From contig DATFWQ010000112.1 in assembly GCA_035259145.1 (NCBI GenBank), forward strand, positions 1 through 21,498: a DNA stretch of 21,498 nucleotides, given 5' to 3'. Under the pieces are notes generated by a model. It ran no database searches. It saw nothing but the letters and a program-made list of their open reading frames with translations, and was not told where the DNA came from. This DNA comes from CF-161 sp035259145 (GTDB lineage Bacteria > Chloroflexota > Dormibacteria > Dormibacterales > Dormibacteraceae). The translations under genes were made by a program, and so were the position numbers. Shown in pieces: positions 1 through 7,594 of this stretch (position 1 is its first letter; each line of letters opens with the position of its first letter).

Positions 1-222
1 GATCAGACCGCGAGACTGAAGGTTGCCGACGATCCGGTTCATCGTCTGTGCGGTCACGAACGCCCGGCGCGCGAGCTGGGCGCTGCTCAGACCTGGTGAC
101 TCGTCCAGGAAGGCCAGCACGGCGTACTGCGGTGTAGTGATGCCGAGCTCGCGGAGGGAGGCGTCCATCTCAGCGCGAAGGCGCTGCTGAGCGGTCTTGA
201 GCAGATATCCGACGTCCTCCAT
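1..222 (-). CDS. MarR-family transcriptional regulator (N-terminal part, truncated by window edge)
   Basis: The minus strand reads open from an ATG at 222 to the window edge, giving 74 residues that start MEDVGYLLKTAQQRLRAEMD. The stretch GITTPQYAVLAFLDESPGLS followed by SAQLARRAFVTAQTMNRIV is the typical MarR winged-helix start: dimerisation helix, then the helix-turn-helix with the TAQTMNRIV recognition helix. MarR proteins are dimeric cytoplasmic repressors that release palindromic operators when they bind a ligand or are oxidised. The start is supported by a purine-rich stretch upstream (GAGGAGAGAGGAGGG on the minus strand). It is divergent from a small ABM monooxygenase gene, and the region between them carries two copies of one palindrome, which suggests self-repression and control of that neighbour. 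The C-terminal half is not visible. Family assignment is firm; the ligand is unknown. Confidence 0.9.
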   Translation of the reverse strand, partial: MEDVGYLLKTAQQRLRAEMDASLRELGITTPQYAVLAFLDESPGLSSAQLARRAFVTAQTMNRIVGNLQSRGLI

Positions 223-251
223 TCGCCCTCCTCTCTCCTCCCGGACCGACT

Positions 252-288
252 TTGTCAGCATGCTGGTATAATATCAGCATGCTGATAT
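252..288. promoter_or_regulatory. Divergent promoter with duplicated palindromic operator (likely MarR sites)
   Basis: The 10-base palindrome CAGCATGCTG occurs twice, at 256-265 and 275-284, with centres 19 bases apart (nearly two helical turns). The second copy extends to a perfect 18-base palindrome, ATATCAGCATGCTGATAT (271-288). A perfect -10-like TATAAT (267-272) lies between and partly inside the operators, on the + strand reading towards the ABM gene. A convincing -35 at normal spacing is not obvious. The arrangement is what a MarR dimer pair would use to block both divergent genes. That the adjacent MarR protein binds here is an inference from position. Confidence 0.72.
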
Positions 289-310
289 CTCGTCACATGG
301 AGGTAACCCG

Positions 311-652
311 ATGGCAACGATTGCGACCGACCGGGACGTCGTGACCCTGGTCAACGTTTTCACCGTTACCCCCGAGCAGCAGCAGCGTCTCGCCGACCTG
401 CTGGCCGAGGCAACAGCGTCGGTGATGAACCGGCTCCCCGGCTACGTTTCGGCCAACATCCATCGCAGCCTGGACGGCACCAGAGTCGTCAACTACGCTC
501 AGTGGCGGCGCGTCGAGGACTTCGAGGCGATGCTTCGCGATCCCGACGCACAGCAGCACATGCGATCGGCCTCGAAGCTCGCCACCAGCATCGAACCGCA
601 CCTCTACGAGGTGGTCTTCACCGACCAGACCAAGGACGAGGCGGCGGGGTGA
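311..652 (+). CDS. Antibiotic biosynthesis monooxygenase (ABM)-domain protein
   Basis: This 113-residue protein has the small ferredoxin-like ABM fold. It opens with a beta strand, DVVTLVNVFTV, then the helix PEQQQRLADLLAEATASV, then the central LPGYVSANIHRSLDGTRVVN and YAQWRRVEDFEAML. These elements are typical of quinol monooxygenase/YgiN-like and heme-degrading relatives, which work as dimers without a bound cofactor. The specific substrate cannot be read from sequence. The start is well supported by GGAGGT at 299-304, six bases before ATG. It is the first gene downstream of a duplicated palindromic operator and divergent from a MarR regulator, so expression is probably induced by a small aromatic, quinone or oxidant signal (inference). 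The length is normal for the family and nothing appears broken. Confidence 0.85.
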   Translation: MATIATDRDVVTLVNVFTVTPEQQQRLADLLAEATASVMNRLPGYVSANIHRSLDGTRVVNYAQWRRVEDFEAMLRDPDAQQHMRSASKLATSIEPHLYEVVFTDQTKDEAAG

Positions 653-760
653 TCACTGTCGTGCCGCTGGCCTACCGAGCGTAGTGGATCCGCACAGCCT
701 TCTCGGCAGGCAGTGCGACGCTGGCCTCATCCAGCGGCGGATGGAAGGCGCTCAGGTGAC

Positions 761-1888
761 ATGATCACCCCTCCCGATCGTTGCGCGGCCGCCAACAGAG
801 GCAAAGCTGACCCGGTTGGACGTCGAGCGGTCGAGAAGTCTAACTACTCGGGTGAGGGAGCTGCATATCGCCCGCTCAGAGTGGGGGCCTGCCTCTCGCT
901 CACGGGTCGGTACGGCCTGTTCGGAACGCAGGCCGCTAGCGGACTGCAGGTCTGGCGCGAACTCGACGGCGCGGCCCAGGTGACCGTCGAAGATGACGGC
1001 AGCGATCCCGCTCGGCTGCCGGACTGCCTCGCGCGAATGGCCCCGAGGTGCGACGTCCTGCTGGGGCCCTACTCTACGGGCCTGATGCGGGCCGCCGTCT
1101 CCCTGGTTCCCCGGCTGGATCGTCTTCTCTGGAACCACGGCGCTGCCGGCGACGATGTAGCGAAGGCGTGCCCGGGTCGAATCGTCTCGGTCCTGGCGCC
1201 GGCCAGCCGATACGCGCTGCCGTTTGTGGAGCACCTGGCCCGGCAAGCGCAGCGCGTGCCGCTCTGGATCGTGCAGGGAAGAGGAGGCTTTGGGCGCCAG
1301 GTGGCCGGCGGCGCCGCAGTGGCGGCCAGCCGGCTCGGCCTGGAGACGGTCCTGGTCGGCGCAGAAGCCCGGCTCTCGGACCTCGCTCTTCCACCGGTGT
1401 GGGATCTGTTCTCGGCCGGCTCCTTCGAGACCGACGTCGCCGTCACGTCTGAGGCGTTGACTCTGGGCCGCCCCCCGCGTGCGCTGTGCGCCGTAGCCGC
1501 TGGTGTTCAGGAGTTTGGCCGCTCACTGACCGATCCTGAGGGGATATACGGGATTGCTCAGTGGGCCCCGGGGAGTGGTGAGGCGCCCGAGCTGGGACCC
1601 TCCGAAAGCACGTTCATTAAAAACTACAGCCGGCTGACCGGCACGATCCCTGACTATCCCGCGGTCCAGGCGGCGGCTTGCGCGGTGATCGGAGCCCACT
1701 GCGCGCGAGCCACGGGGGCCACAGACGTCGAAGCGCTCTGGCGCGCCGCCGCCAGCCTGCGTGCAACGACACTGTTCGGCCCGTTCCGGATCGATCCGTC
1801 GACGGGAGTCCAGATCGGGCACGAACCTTGTCTCCTTAAATGGTCGGCAGGGCGGTTGACCCGTGTCGAGTCCACGGCCAGCCCCTGA
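761..1888 (+). CDS. Periplasmic-binding-protein-like ligand sensor (Peripla_BP_6 / AmiC-like), no signal peptide
   Basis: The protein (375 residues from ATG 761; a GTG at 713 in the same frame would add 16) resembles branched-chain amino-acid/amide binding proteins of type I fold. After an Arg/Gly-rich N-terminus comes PLRVGACLSLTGRYGLFGTQ, the usual first strand and ligand loop, then DVLLGPYSTGLMRAAVSLVP and a C-terminal lobe ending LFGPFRIDPSTGVQIGHE. No signal peptide or lipobox precedes the domain in any readable extension; the frame is closed by the stop of the previous gene at 650-652. No permease or ATPase gene is nearby. Known cytosolic relatives such as AmiC act as ligand sensors that control a regulator. 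The gene is convergent with a GAF-PucR regulator only 9 bases away, so a sensor role is plausible but inferred. Start choice is moderate: AGGTG lies just upstream of 761. Confidence 0.75.
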   Translation: MITPPDRCAAANRGKADPVGRRAVEKSNYSGEGAAYRPLRVGACLSLTGRYGLFGTQAASGLQVWRELDGAAQVTVEDDGSDPARLPDCLARMAPRCDVLLGPYSTGLMRAAVSLVPRLDRLLWNHGAAGDDVAKACPGRIVSVLAPASRYALPFVEHLARQAQRVPLWIVQGRGGFGRQVAGGAAVAASRLGLETVLVGAEARLSDLALPPVWDLFSAGSFETDVAVTSEALTLGRPPRALCAVAAGVQEFGRSLTDPEGIYGIAQWAPGSGEAPELGPSESTFIKNYSRLTGTIPDYPAVQAAACAVIGAHCARATGATDVEALWRAAASLRATTLFGPFRIDPSTGVQIGHEPCLLKWSAGRLTRVESTASP

Positions 1889-1897
1889 CATCCCCCG

Positions 1898-3625
1898 TCA
1901 ATGGGCGACGTAGTGAAGACCTTCAGACCGTCCGGCGTGAGCGATCCCGGCCTGATCCGTCGCTATGCGGCCGCGCGCCTCGAGCAGCTTCACGGCGAAC
2001 TCGAGCTGAAAGCGCGCCTCGACGTCCTCCAGGTCGGCTCCGAGCAGCTGCTCGATGCGAGCAAGGCGGTAGCGCAACGTGTTTACGTGCACGTGCAGCG
2101 TTCCGGCGGCGGGCTTCAGACGCCGGTCAGAACGTAGGAACACGGCCAGCGTGCGCACGTACTGCCCACCGGTCCGTGCGTCGGCCCGCGTCAGCGGCTC
2201 GAGAGCGCGCTCGGCCACAGCATCGAGCATCTCAGGATCGACCGCTCGGGCGACGAGCCCGTAGAAGCCGAGCTCCTCGTGGGTGCGGAGACGGCCCTCT
2301 CCGGTGGACGCCCGCGCCAGTCCGAGGGCGAGCGCGGCCTCCCGGTAGGACTCGGCGTAGTCGCCGAGGACGTGGCAGACGCGCCCCAGGCCGCCCGCGA
2401 GACGCACGCCTCCGAGCGCCGATCCTGCATCGCTGAGGAACGTCGCAATCGCTCCCCTGAGCACGCTCGGCTCTTCCTCGGCGCGCACCAGGAGCACCGC
2501 GTCCCTGCCGCGCAGGTCGAGGACCGGTTCCAACCCGCGGGCCTGGGCGACGTACTTGATGACGTCCGCCGCTCGGCGGGTGACGAGCGGGGCCGCCTCC
2601 TGGCCCGCGCGCTCCACCTCGAGACCTATGCAGAGCACCGCTCGCGCCACGTCCAGGTCAACGCCCAGTATCGAGGCCTGTCGGGCGACCAGGTCCTCGT
2701 CGCCCAGCCGGCCATGGAGGAGGTCGTCGAGAAAGCGCGGGCCAAGACCAAGCTCATCCTCAAGCGCGGTCCGCTCCCGCAGCAGCCAGAGCGCGACGAG
2801 CTGGGTGACCTGCCGCAGGCCGGCTTGCTCCGCACGATCCAGCGCGGCCGGCCGCGTCACCACGATCGTGCCCAGCTGCCGCCGGCCCGCCATAACGACG
2901 AAGCGCGTCTCCCTGCCGCTGGGCTCACCCACATGAGCGACGACGTGTCCGAACGGGTCCCGCAGCTCGACGGCACAGCCGAGCCGGCCGTCGAGCACGC
3001 CCAACGCAGCCTCCAGGCCCCCGCCTCCCGCGAGCGCCGCCGCCACCTCGGCAAAGAGCCGCCTGCCTGACTCGACCCGCAACGCCTGCTCGTCAGCGGC
3101 CGCCAGCCGCCGGCGGAGCGCCTGCCGGTCCTCGACCGCCGTCAGGGAGGCGCTGACCGAGCGGGCGAACAGCGTCATCAGCTCTACCTCGCTGGACGTG
3201 AAGCGGCGCAGGCGGTGCTCAGCTGCGTAGAGCACGGCCACCACCGTGCTGGCCGAGCGGATCGGCACGGCAATCGAGCAGCGGAGGCCCTCGGCGTCGA
3301 TCACCATCTTCGAGTACCGCTCGCGCCTGGGGTCATGCTGATAGTCACGAACGACGATCGGTTCGCCGCGCTCGGCCACCCGGCCACCGATCCCCTTGCC
3401 GAACGGCAGTCGCCACAGTCGCGCGGTCTCCGGGTCTCGGAACCCCGAGTGGGCGACCAGCCGGAGTACGTCTCCATCGCGCACGGCGCAGTAGCTGCAG
3501 CTCGTCTGGACAAGGAGGCGCGCCGCGTCGTTGGCGCGCCGTAGAACGTCTTCGGCAGTCTGCGCCTCCTGAACCCACAGGCAGGCGTCGGCGAAGATAC
3601 GCGCTGCGTCCCGGCCGGCCACCAT
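1898..3625 (-). CDS. GAF-domain PucR/CdaR-type transcriptional regulator
   Basis: This 575-residue cytoplasmic regulator has a GAF sensor domain at about residues 24-160 (with FGKGIGGRVAERGEPIVVRD and CSIAVPI). A second ligand-domain-like region follows at about 190-275, then a GGDEF-like dimerisation domain of the CdaR type at about 320-435. A C-terminal PucR helix-turn-helix occupies about 490-548, carrying the signature TLHVHVNTLRYRLARIEQLL. Members of this class activate catabolic operons for purines, sugar acids, aromatics or amides in response to a small ligand. It is divergent from the six-gene operon beginning at 3817 and is the obvious candidate to control it. The GAF region is Cys-containing (CSYC, around residues 43-46), which could allow redox or metal sensing, but this is speculative. 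The ATG at 3625 has a weak GAGG upstream. Confidence 0.88.
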   Translation of the reverse strand: MVAGRDAARIFADACLWVQEAQTAEDVLRRANDAARLLVQTSCSYCAVRDGDVLRLVAHSGFRDPETARLWRLPFGKGIGGRVAERGEPIVVRDYQHDPRRERYSKMVIDAEGLRCSIAVPIRSASTVVAVLYAAEHRLRRFTSSEVELMTLFARSVSASLTAVEDRQALRRRLAAADEQALRVESGRRLFAEVAAALAGGGGLEAALGVLDGRLGCAVELRDPFGHVVAHVGEPSGRETRFVVMAGRRQLGTIVVTRPAALDRAEQAGLRQVTQLVALWLLRERTALEDELGLGPRFLDDLLHGRLGDEDLVARQASILGVDLDVARAVLCIGLEVERAGQEAAPLVTRRAADVIKYVAQARGLEPVLDLRGRDAVLLVRAEEEPSVLRGAIATFLSDAGSALGGVRLAGGLGRVCHVLGDYAESYREAALALGLARASTGEGRLRTHEELGFYGLVARAVDPEMLDAVAERALEPLTRADARTGGQYVRTLAVFLRSDRRLKPAAGTLHVHVNTLRYRLARIEQLLGADLEDVEARFQLEFAVKLLEARGRIATDQAGIAHAGRSEGLHYVAH

Positions 3626-3816
3626 CTAATGCTGCCTCGGTGTGGCGCCACGAACAAGACCCTTTGTAGCGCCGCGACAATCGGTGAGCCCAGATTTGTC
3701 GAAACGAGCCGAATTCCGGCTGACAGCCGCAGGGTACGCTCCCGTTGGCCCGCCTTCGTTAGGGCATCCCCGCGTGACCGGAGCAGGAGCTCGATACAAG
3801 AAGAGGAGACTGTGAG
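3626..3816. promoter_or_regulatory. Divergent regulatory region between PucR regulator and the CoA/nitroreductase operon
   Basis: This 191-base region separates the two divergent start codons. It contains an interrupted inverted repeat CGACAA (3675-3680) / TTGTCG (3696-3701) and a shorter one, AGCCG (3707-3711) / CGGCT (3717-3721). Either could be an operator for the adjacent PucR-type regulator, but the arms are only 5-6 bases. No convincing sigma-70 boxes stand out. The + strand gene has a good ribosome site, GAGGAG at 3803-3808, eight bases before ATG 3817. Confidence 0.4.
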
Positions 3817-5223
3817 ATGGCGGTCGAGACACGCGTGCTCACCGACGCGGAGCGACGACAGCTCAAGATGTTCTTCGAGCAGACGAGGTCACTCCCCCAG
3901 CTGCTCGCCACGTTGCGCAGCCGCCGGGTGGCCCTCGGCTACGCGATCGAGAGTGGCGAGCCCGAGACCCGCGCCAGCGGGCGGACGCTGATCCAGGAGA
4001 AGGGCCCGCTGACGTTCAGGTCGGACCAGGCCGTCGTGCCCCTGAGCGAGCTGGAAGAGGCGCTCGTTGCCTGGTCGGCCTGCGGGCCGAACGGAATGGC
4101 CCACTGGGACATCGCCATCCACGGCGGCTTCCACGAGCTGGTGACAATCGCCGGCCGCACCGCCGCCGCGCCTGGCAACTCCTTTGCGCACGACCTGCTG
4201 ATCATCAAGGACGATGGCGCGTACATCTACAACCCCGGGACCGAGCGCTCGAAGATGGTCGAGATCGAGTCCGAGCAGGACTACGACAAGGTCCTCGACT
4301 GGTACCGCCAGGGCATGACCAAGGTCCACGAAGGGCGACCCGACGTCGACTGGGGGCTGCGGGCGCCGGGCGCCCCGAACGCCTCGCTGTTCGGGCCCTA
4401 CCAGTTCAACCTCAACCGGGACGGACAGACCTGGTTCATCCCGATCACGGACGTCGGCTGGCTCTACTTCAGCGTGTTGCTCAACCTCTTCGACGCCTGG
4501 CACATCTACTTCCTCGACGATGCCACCCAGCAGCCGGCAGGCGTGGAGAAGTGGGTGGGCGAGGGCAAGCTCGAGTTCCCGATCATGATCAGCCAGATCG
4601 AGCAGTTCCTGTTCCAGGTCGAGACCTACCCGCCGGGCTCCTACGTCCAGAACATGCGGCTTGCGGCCGAAGCGATGGGGCTTGGCAACTGGATCTTTTG
4701 CGGCTACTTCGACGACGTCCTGATGGGGGCGTTTCCGGACCTCGCCAAGGGTCTCGGCTTCCGGCACGAGCCGCTCAACATGAAGGCCCCGGCGGCGACC
4801 GGCGCGTTGAAGATATTCGGTGTGGAGGGCGTCAAGGAGGCCACCTACGTGCCGTCGCCGCGATATCGCGACGGCCAGGCCGTGATGCAGGCCATGATGG
4901 ACGAGAAGTACGGGAAGGGCGCGACAATGTCCCGGGGCGACGACAACTGGATGCTCGCCCACGGAGGCCCGTTCAAGCCCGATGTGGTTCGAGAGATCGT
5001 CAACCATCCGGAGGTCCGCGTATCCGACTGGGCGGTGGAAGCCTGCGCTGCCTATGTCGACTACTGCGTCGATCGCTACGGCCAGTGTCCCGTCTACTTC
5101 AACCCGATGCAGTGCCAGTTCGGCGCTGTCGTCCACCACGTGGACGCCGCGTTCTACGACAAGTACTACGTCGGCGGTTCGATCACGCCGCAGATACGCG
5201 AGCACATGCGCACGTGGCACTGA
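3817..5223 (+). CDS. SagB/ThcOx-like nitroreductase-fold protein (uncharacterised)
   Basis: This is a 468-residue soluble protein I cannot name precisely. The N-terminal half looks like a SagB/ThcOx-type nitroreductase domain: VVPLSELEEALVAWSACGPN (about residues 72-92) matches the 'PLSLEELaqLLwAa' helix. The stretch around RTAAAPGNSFAHDLLIIKDD, followed by GAYIYNP, matches the 'R..PSaGalYPlElYlv...glYrYdP' segment that contacts flavin. The C-terminal half (about 230-468) is rich in Trp, Tyr and Phe, with DAWHIYFLDD, WIFCGYFDD and a Cys-containing tail (DYCVDRYGQCPVYFNPMQCQ). I do not recognise it. It is first in an operon followed after 27 bases by a canonical nitroreductase, so the two may act on the same compound or as partners. 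The ribosome site GAGGAG fixes the start. The reaction is unknown; a flavin-linked oxidoreductase is the best guess. Confidence 0.7.
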   Translation: MAVETRVLTDAERRQLKMFFEQTRSLPQLLATLRSRRVALGYAIESGEPETRASGRTLIQEKGPLTFRSDQAVVPLSELEEALVAWSACGPNGMAHWDIAIHGGFHELVTIAGRTAAAPGNSFAHDLLIIKDDGAYIYNPGTERSKMVEIESEQDYDKVLDWYRQGMTKVHEGRPDVDWGLRAPGAPNASLFGPYQFNLNRDGQTWFIPITDVGWLYFSVLLNLFDAWHIYFLDDATQQPAGVEKWVGEGKLEFPIMISQIEQFLFQVETYPPGSYVQNMRLAAEAMGLGNWIFCGYFDDVLMGAFPDLAKGLGFRHEPLNMKAPAATGALKIFGVEGVKEATYVPSPRYRDGQAVMQAMMDEKYGKGATMSRGDDNWMLAHGGPFKPDVVREIVNHPEVRVSDWAVEACAAYVDYCVDRYGQCPVYFNPMQCQFGAVVHHVDAAFYDKYYVGGSITPQIREHMRTWH

Positions 5224-5250
5224 GCAACTGAAGGAGAAGAGGAGGCGGTC

Positions 5251-6033
5251 GTGGAGTTCAAGAATGTCATCGGCAGCCGGAGGTCGATCCGCTACTTCCA
5301 GCCCTACAAGCCTGTGGAGCGTGAGAAGATCCAGACGATCCTGGAGGCGGCACGCATCGCCTCCCAGGCCGTCAACTCGAACTGGGCCAAGGCAATAGTC
5401 GTCAATCGGGACGACATGTCGGAGGAGGACCGAAATGCCCTCAAGACCCCGACGACAACAGCCCAGCTGGATCTCGCGCCCACGTGGATCTTCTGGTACG
5501 GCGACACGACTGCCCCCTCGCGCGGGCAGACGACACTGAAGCAGCTTGTCGATGTGGGCGCGCTCAACCCAAGCCACGGGTGGAGTCACGCTTATGTGGA
5601 CAATGTGATCTGGACCCAGGTCCTCACCCCCATCATGTCGGACCAGGGCACGCTGGCCGTCGTTACCGCCGTGGAGGCGGGGCTGGCGATATGTCAGGCA
5701 ATGTTGATGGCCGTCGACCTCGGCCTGGGCACCGGGATCAATGCTTTCAACGCGGCTAAGGCAAAGGAGGTGTTCGGCGTCCCCGACCACCTGATTGGCC
5801 TGTGGGTACAGCTGGTTGGCTATCCTGCCGAGTCTTCTGACGGAGGTGGCCAGCGTCCGCGGGAGCCGTTCGAGAGCCTCTATTTCGAGGGCCGCTATGG
5901 GCGGCCGTTTGAGAGAGACCTTGAAGTGGTCGAGCAGCTGACCGCTGAGGGGATGCTGCAGCCGACCGCTCCCCGGCCGTGGCGTCAGGACGAAGTGCGA
6001 GCCCTTGCGCGGATGTTCGGCTTGCCGGAGTGA
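5251..6033 (+). CDS. Nitroreductase-family flavin oxidoreductase
   Basis: This 260-residue protein starts with the family hallmark SRRSIRYFQPYKPVEREKIQ (residues 9-28), whose Arg residues bind FMN phosphate, followed by ILEAARIASQAVNSN. The C-terminal flavin-contact region reads AGLAICQAMLMAVDLGLGTG and then FGVPDHLIGLWVQLVGYP, as in NfsB/BluB-type enzymes. These homodimeric enzymes reduce nitro groups, quinones, enones or other electron-poor substrates using NAD(P)H. The start is GTG, preceded by GGAGG at 5241-5245. A segment around residues 60-115 (TPTTTAQLDLAPTWIFWYGD and beyond) replaces the short loop found in small nitroreductases and may shape substrate choice. Its operon partners (thiolase, acyl-CoA ligase) suggest reduction of a CoA-linked or ring intermediate. 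Specific substrate not assignable. Confidence 0.88.
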   Translation: MEFKNVIGSRRSIRYFQPYKPVEREKIQTILEAARIASQAVNSNWAKAIVVNRDDMSEEDRNALKTPTTTAQLDLAPTWIFWYGDTTAPSRGQTTLKQLVDVGALNPSHGWSHAYVDNVIWTQVLTPIMSDQGTLAVVTAVEAGLAICQAMLMAVDLGLGTGINAFNAAKAKEVFGVPDHLIGLWVQLVGYPAESSDGGGQRPREPFESLYFEGRYGRPFERDLEVVEQLTAEGMLQPTAPRPWRQDEVRALARMFGLPE

Positions 6034-6043
6034 TGATGGGGAC

Positions 6044-6400
6044 ATGACGATCGACGAGGTCGGGCAGTTCGCCGCCGTAAAGCAGTGGCTGAGTGCCTTC
6101 GGCAGTCACTGGAACCGGGATGCCGGAGAGACTGAGCAGCACCGCAAGCTGGAGATTCTGCAGCGCTACTGCACATTCGTGGAGCGGGACCCCGACGCGC
6201 TGGTCGCGAACCTGCTGCGCGAGACGCCGACGGGGCAGAAGATCTGGCTCAAACGGCGGCGCGCTGAGATGGCCCGTATCGACCAGTTCGAGCAGCTGGT
6301 GGCCGGCGGCGACGCGCGTGCCGGCCGGGAAGCGGGCAACGCAGTCAGGAGCTTCTTCATCCACAACGGCGTTGCTCTCACGGCCACCCCGTTCCGCTGA
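6044..6400 (+). CDS. Small protein resembling a lone tyrosine-recombinase core-binding (SAM-like) domain
   Basis: This 118-residue soluble protein starts at ATG 6044, ten bases after the preceding stop; upstream ATGs in the same frame lie inside the nitroreductase gene. It is helical and Arg-rich. The order of elements, HRKLEILQRYCTFVERDPDA, then IDQFEQLVAGGDARAGREAG, then NAVRSFFIHNGVAL, resembles the four-helix N-terminal core-binding domain of phage-type integrases ('...YlraLrrFceW...pdel...Y...vrsFfrfnGv.l'). No catalytic domain (R..HxxR..Y) follows, so it cannot be a recombinase. It sits tightly inside a metabolic operon: the thiolase ribosome site overlaps its stop codon, so the two are probably co-translated. 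Its role is unknown; DNA-binding or a structural helper are both possible. The similarity is judged by eye and moderate. Confidence 0.62.
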   Translation: MTIDEVGQFAAVKQWLSAFGSHWNRDAGETEQHRKLEILQRYCTFVERDPDALVANLLRETPTGQKIWLKRRRAEMARIDQFEQLVAGGDARAGREAGNAVRSFFIHNGVALTATPFR

Positions 6401-6411
6401 GGTGTCACACC

Positions 6412-7581
6412 ATGCCTGAGGTCTTCGTTGCCGGAGCGGCGATGACGCGCTTCGGCAAGCACATGGAACGAAGCTCCCGTGAGCTCGTGGAGGAGGTGGT
6501 GACCGCCGTCCTCAAGCACGCGGAGCTGCAGCCTGGGGACATCGACGCCTGCTACGTCGGTAACGCGGTCAGCGGGCTCATGACCGGGCAGGAGTCGATC
6601 CGCGGCCAGGTGGTCTTGCGTAACACAGGCTTGCTGGGCGTGCCGATCGTGAATGTCGAGAATGCGTGCGCGTCATCGTCCACGGCCCTCTACCTGGGCC
6701 GGCAGGCGATCGCCTCCGGAGAGCATGAGCGGGTCCTGGTGCTCGGCTACGAAAAGCTCTACGACGAAGACCGGCAGAAGTCGTTCCGCGCTTTCAACGC
6801 GTCGATGGACCTGGACGAGATGAGGCGCCGCTTTCCGAAGGGGGGAGAGGGAAGAAGCGTCTTCATGGACCTATACGCCTCCTTCTCAGAGCAGGCACCG
6901 GCGAGCGGCGCGGGTCCCGACGTTGAGGCGCTGGGGATGGTGTCGGTCAAGAACCATCACCATGGAGCACTCAACCCGCTGTCGCAGTTCCGAGAGGAGG
7001 TGTCGCTGGAGGACGTGCTCAGCTCTCGCCAGATCGCCGGGCCGCTGACGCTGCTCATGTGCTCGCCACTCTCGGATGGGGCGGCAGCACTGGTGCTCTC
7101 CTCGCGCCCGCCGGCCGGGCGCCCGGTGCGAATCGCGGCCTCGGTCCTCGCCTCAGGACGGGGCGACGACCGCTCGAGGCCTGACGCCGTCACGCGGGCC
7201 GCTGGACTGGCTTATGAAAAGGCCGGGCTCGGGCCTGACGACCTGGACGTCGTCGAGCTCCATGACGCCACCGCCATTGCCGAGCTCCAGCTCTATGAAG
7301 AGCTCCGGCTGTGCGGCCCCGGCGAAGCGCAGCGCCTGGTCCTGGACCGGGAGACCTGGCTGGGAGGCAGGCTGCCGGTCAATCCCAGCGGTGGCCTGCT
7401 CGCGCGCGGCCATCCGATCGGGGCGACCGGGGCGGCCCAGGTCGTCGAGCTCAGCTGGCAGCTCCAGGGGCGGTGCGACCAGCGTCAGGTACCGGAGGCC
7501 AGGGTGGCGCTGGCGCAGAACGGAGGCGGCTGGATCGGAACCGACGCGGCCGCGTGCGCCGTCCACGTGCTCGTGAGCTGA
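6412..7581 (+). CDS. Thiolase-family protein (SCP2-like acetyl-CoA acyltransferase)
   Basis: This 389-residue thiolase-fold enzyme has its nucleophile in NVENACASSSTAL (Cys86) and a conserved His in VVELHDATAIAEL (His284), taking the place of the usual NEAF motif. A second catalytic His lies in NPSGGLLARGHPIGATGAAQ (His334). The C-terminal motif that carries the second catalytic Cys in biosynthetic thiolases (CxGGG) reads ALAQNGGGWIG here, without Cys. This variant is typical of SCP2/SCPx-type and steroid or side-chain thiolases, which usually run in the degradative direction: CoA-dependent cleavage of a 3-ketoacyl-CoA. The ribosome site GAGGTG (6399-6404) overlaps the upstream stop. It is followed after 13 bases by an acyl-CoA ligase that could supply its substrate. 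Substrate identity is open. Confidence 0.9.
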   Translation: MPEVFVAGAAMTRFGKHMERSSRELVEEVVTAVLKHAELQPGDIDACYVGNAVSGLMTGQESIRGQVVLRNTGLLGVPIVNVENACASSSTALYLGRQAIASGEHERVLVLGYEKLYDEDRQKSFRAFNASMDLDEMRRRFPKGGEGRSVFMDLYASFSEQAPASGAGPDVEALGMVSVKNHHHGALNPLSQFREEVSLEDVLSSRQIAGPLTLLMCSPLSDGAAALVLSSRPPAGRPVRIAASVLASGRGDDRSRPDAVTRAAGLAYEKAGLGPDDLDVVELHDATAIAELQLYEELRLCGPGEAQRLVLDRETWLGGRLPVNPSGGLLARGHPIGATGAAQVVELSWQLQGRCDQRQVPEARVALAQNGGGWIGTDAAACAVHVLVS

Positions 7582-7594
7582 GGCTCGAGGGCAC

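Noticed and set aside
3889..6045. 718-codon open frame on the minus strand
   Set aside because: It is antisense to the SagB-like and nitroreductase genes, which have clear family motifs, ribosome sites and coding character. Its translation is a His/Asp/Val-rich product typical of antisense high-GC frames.
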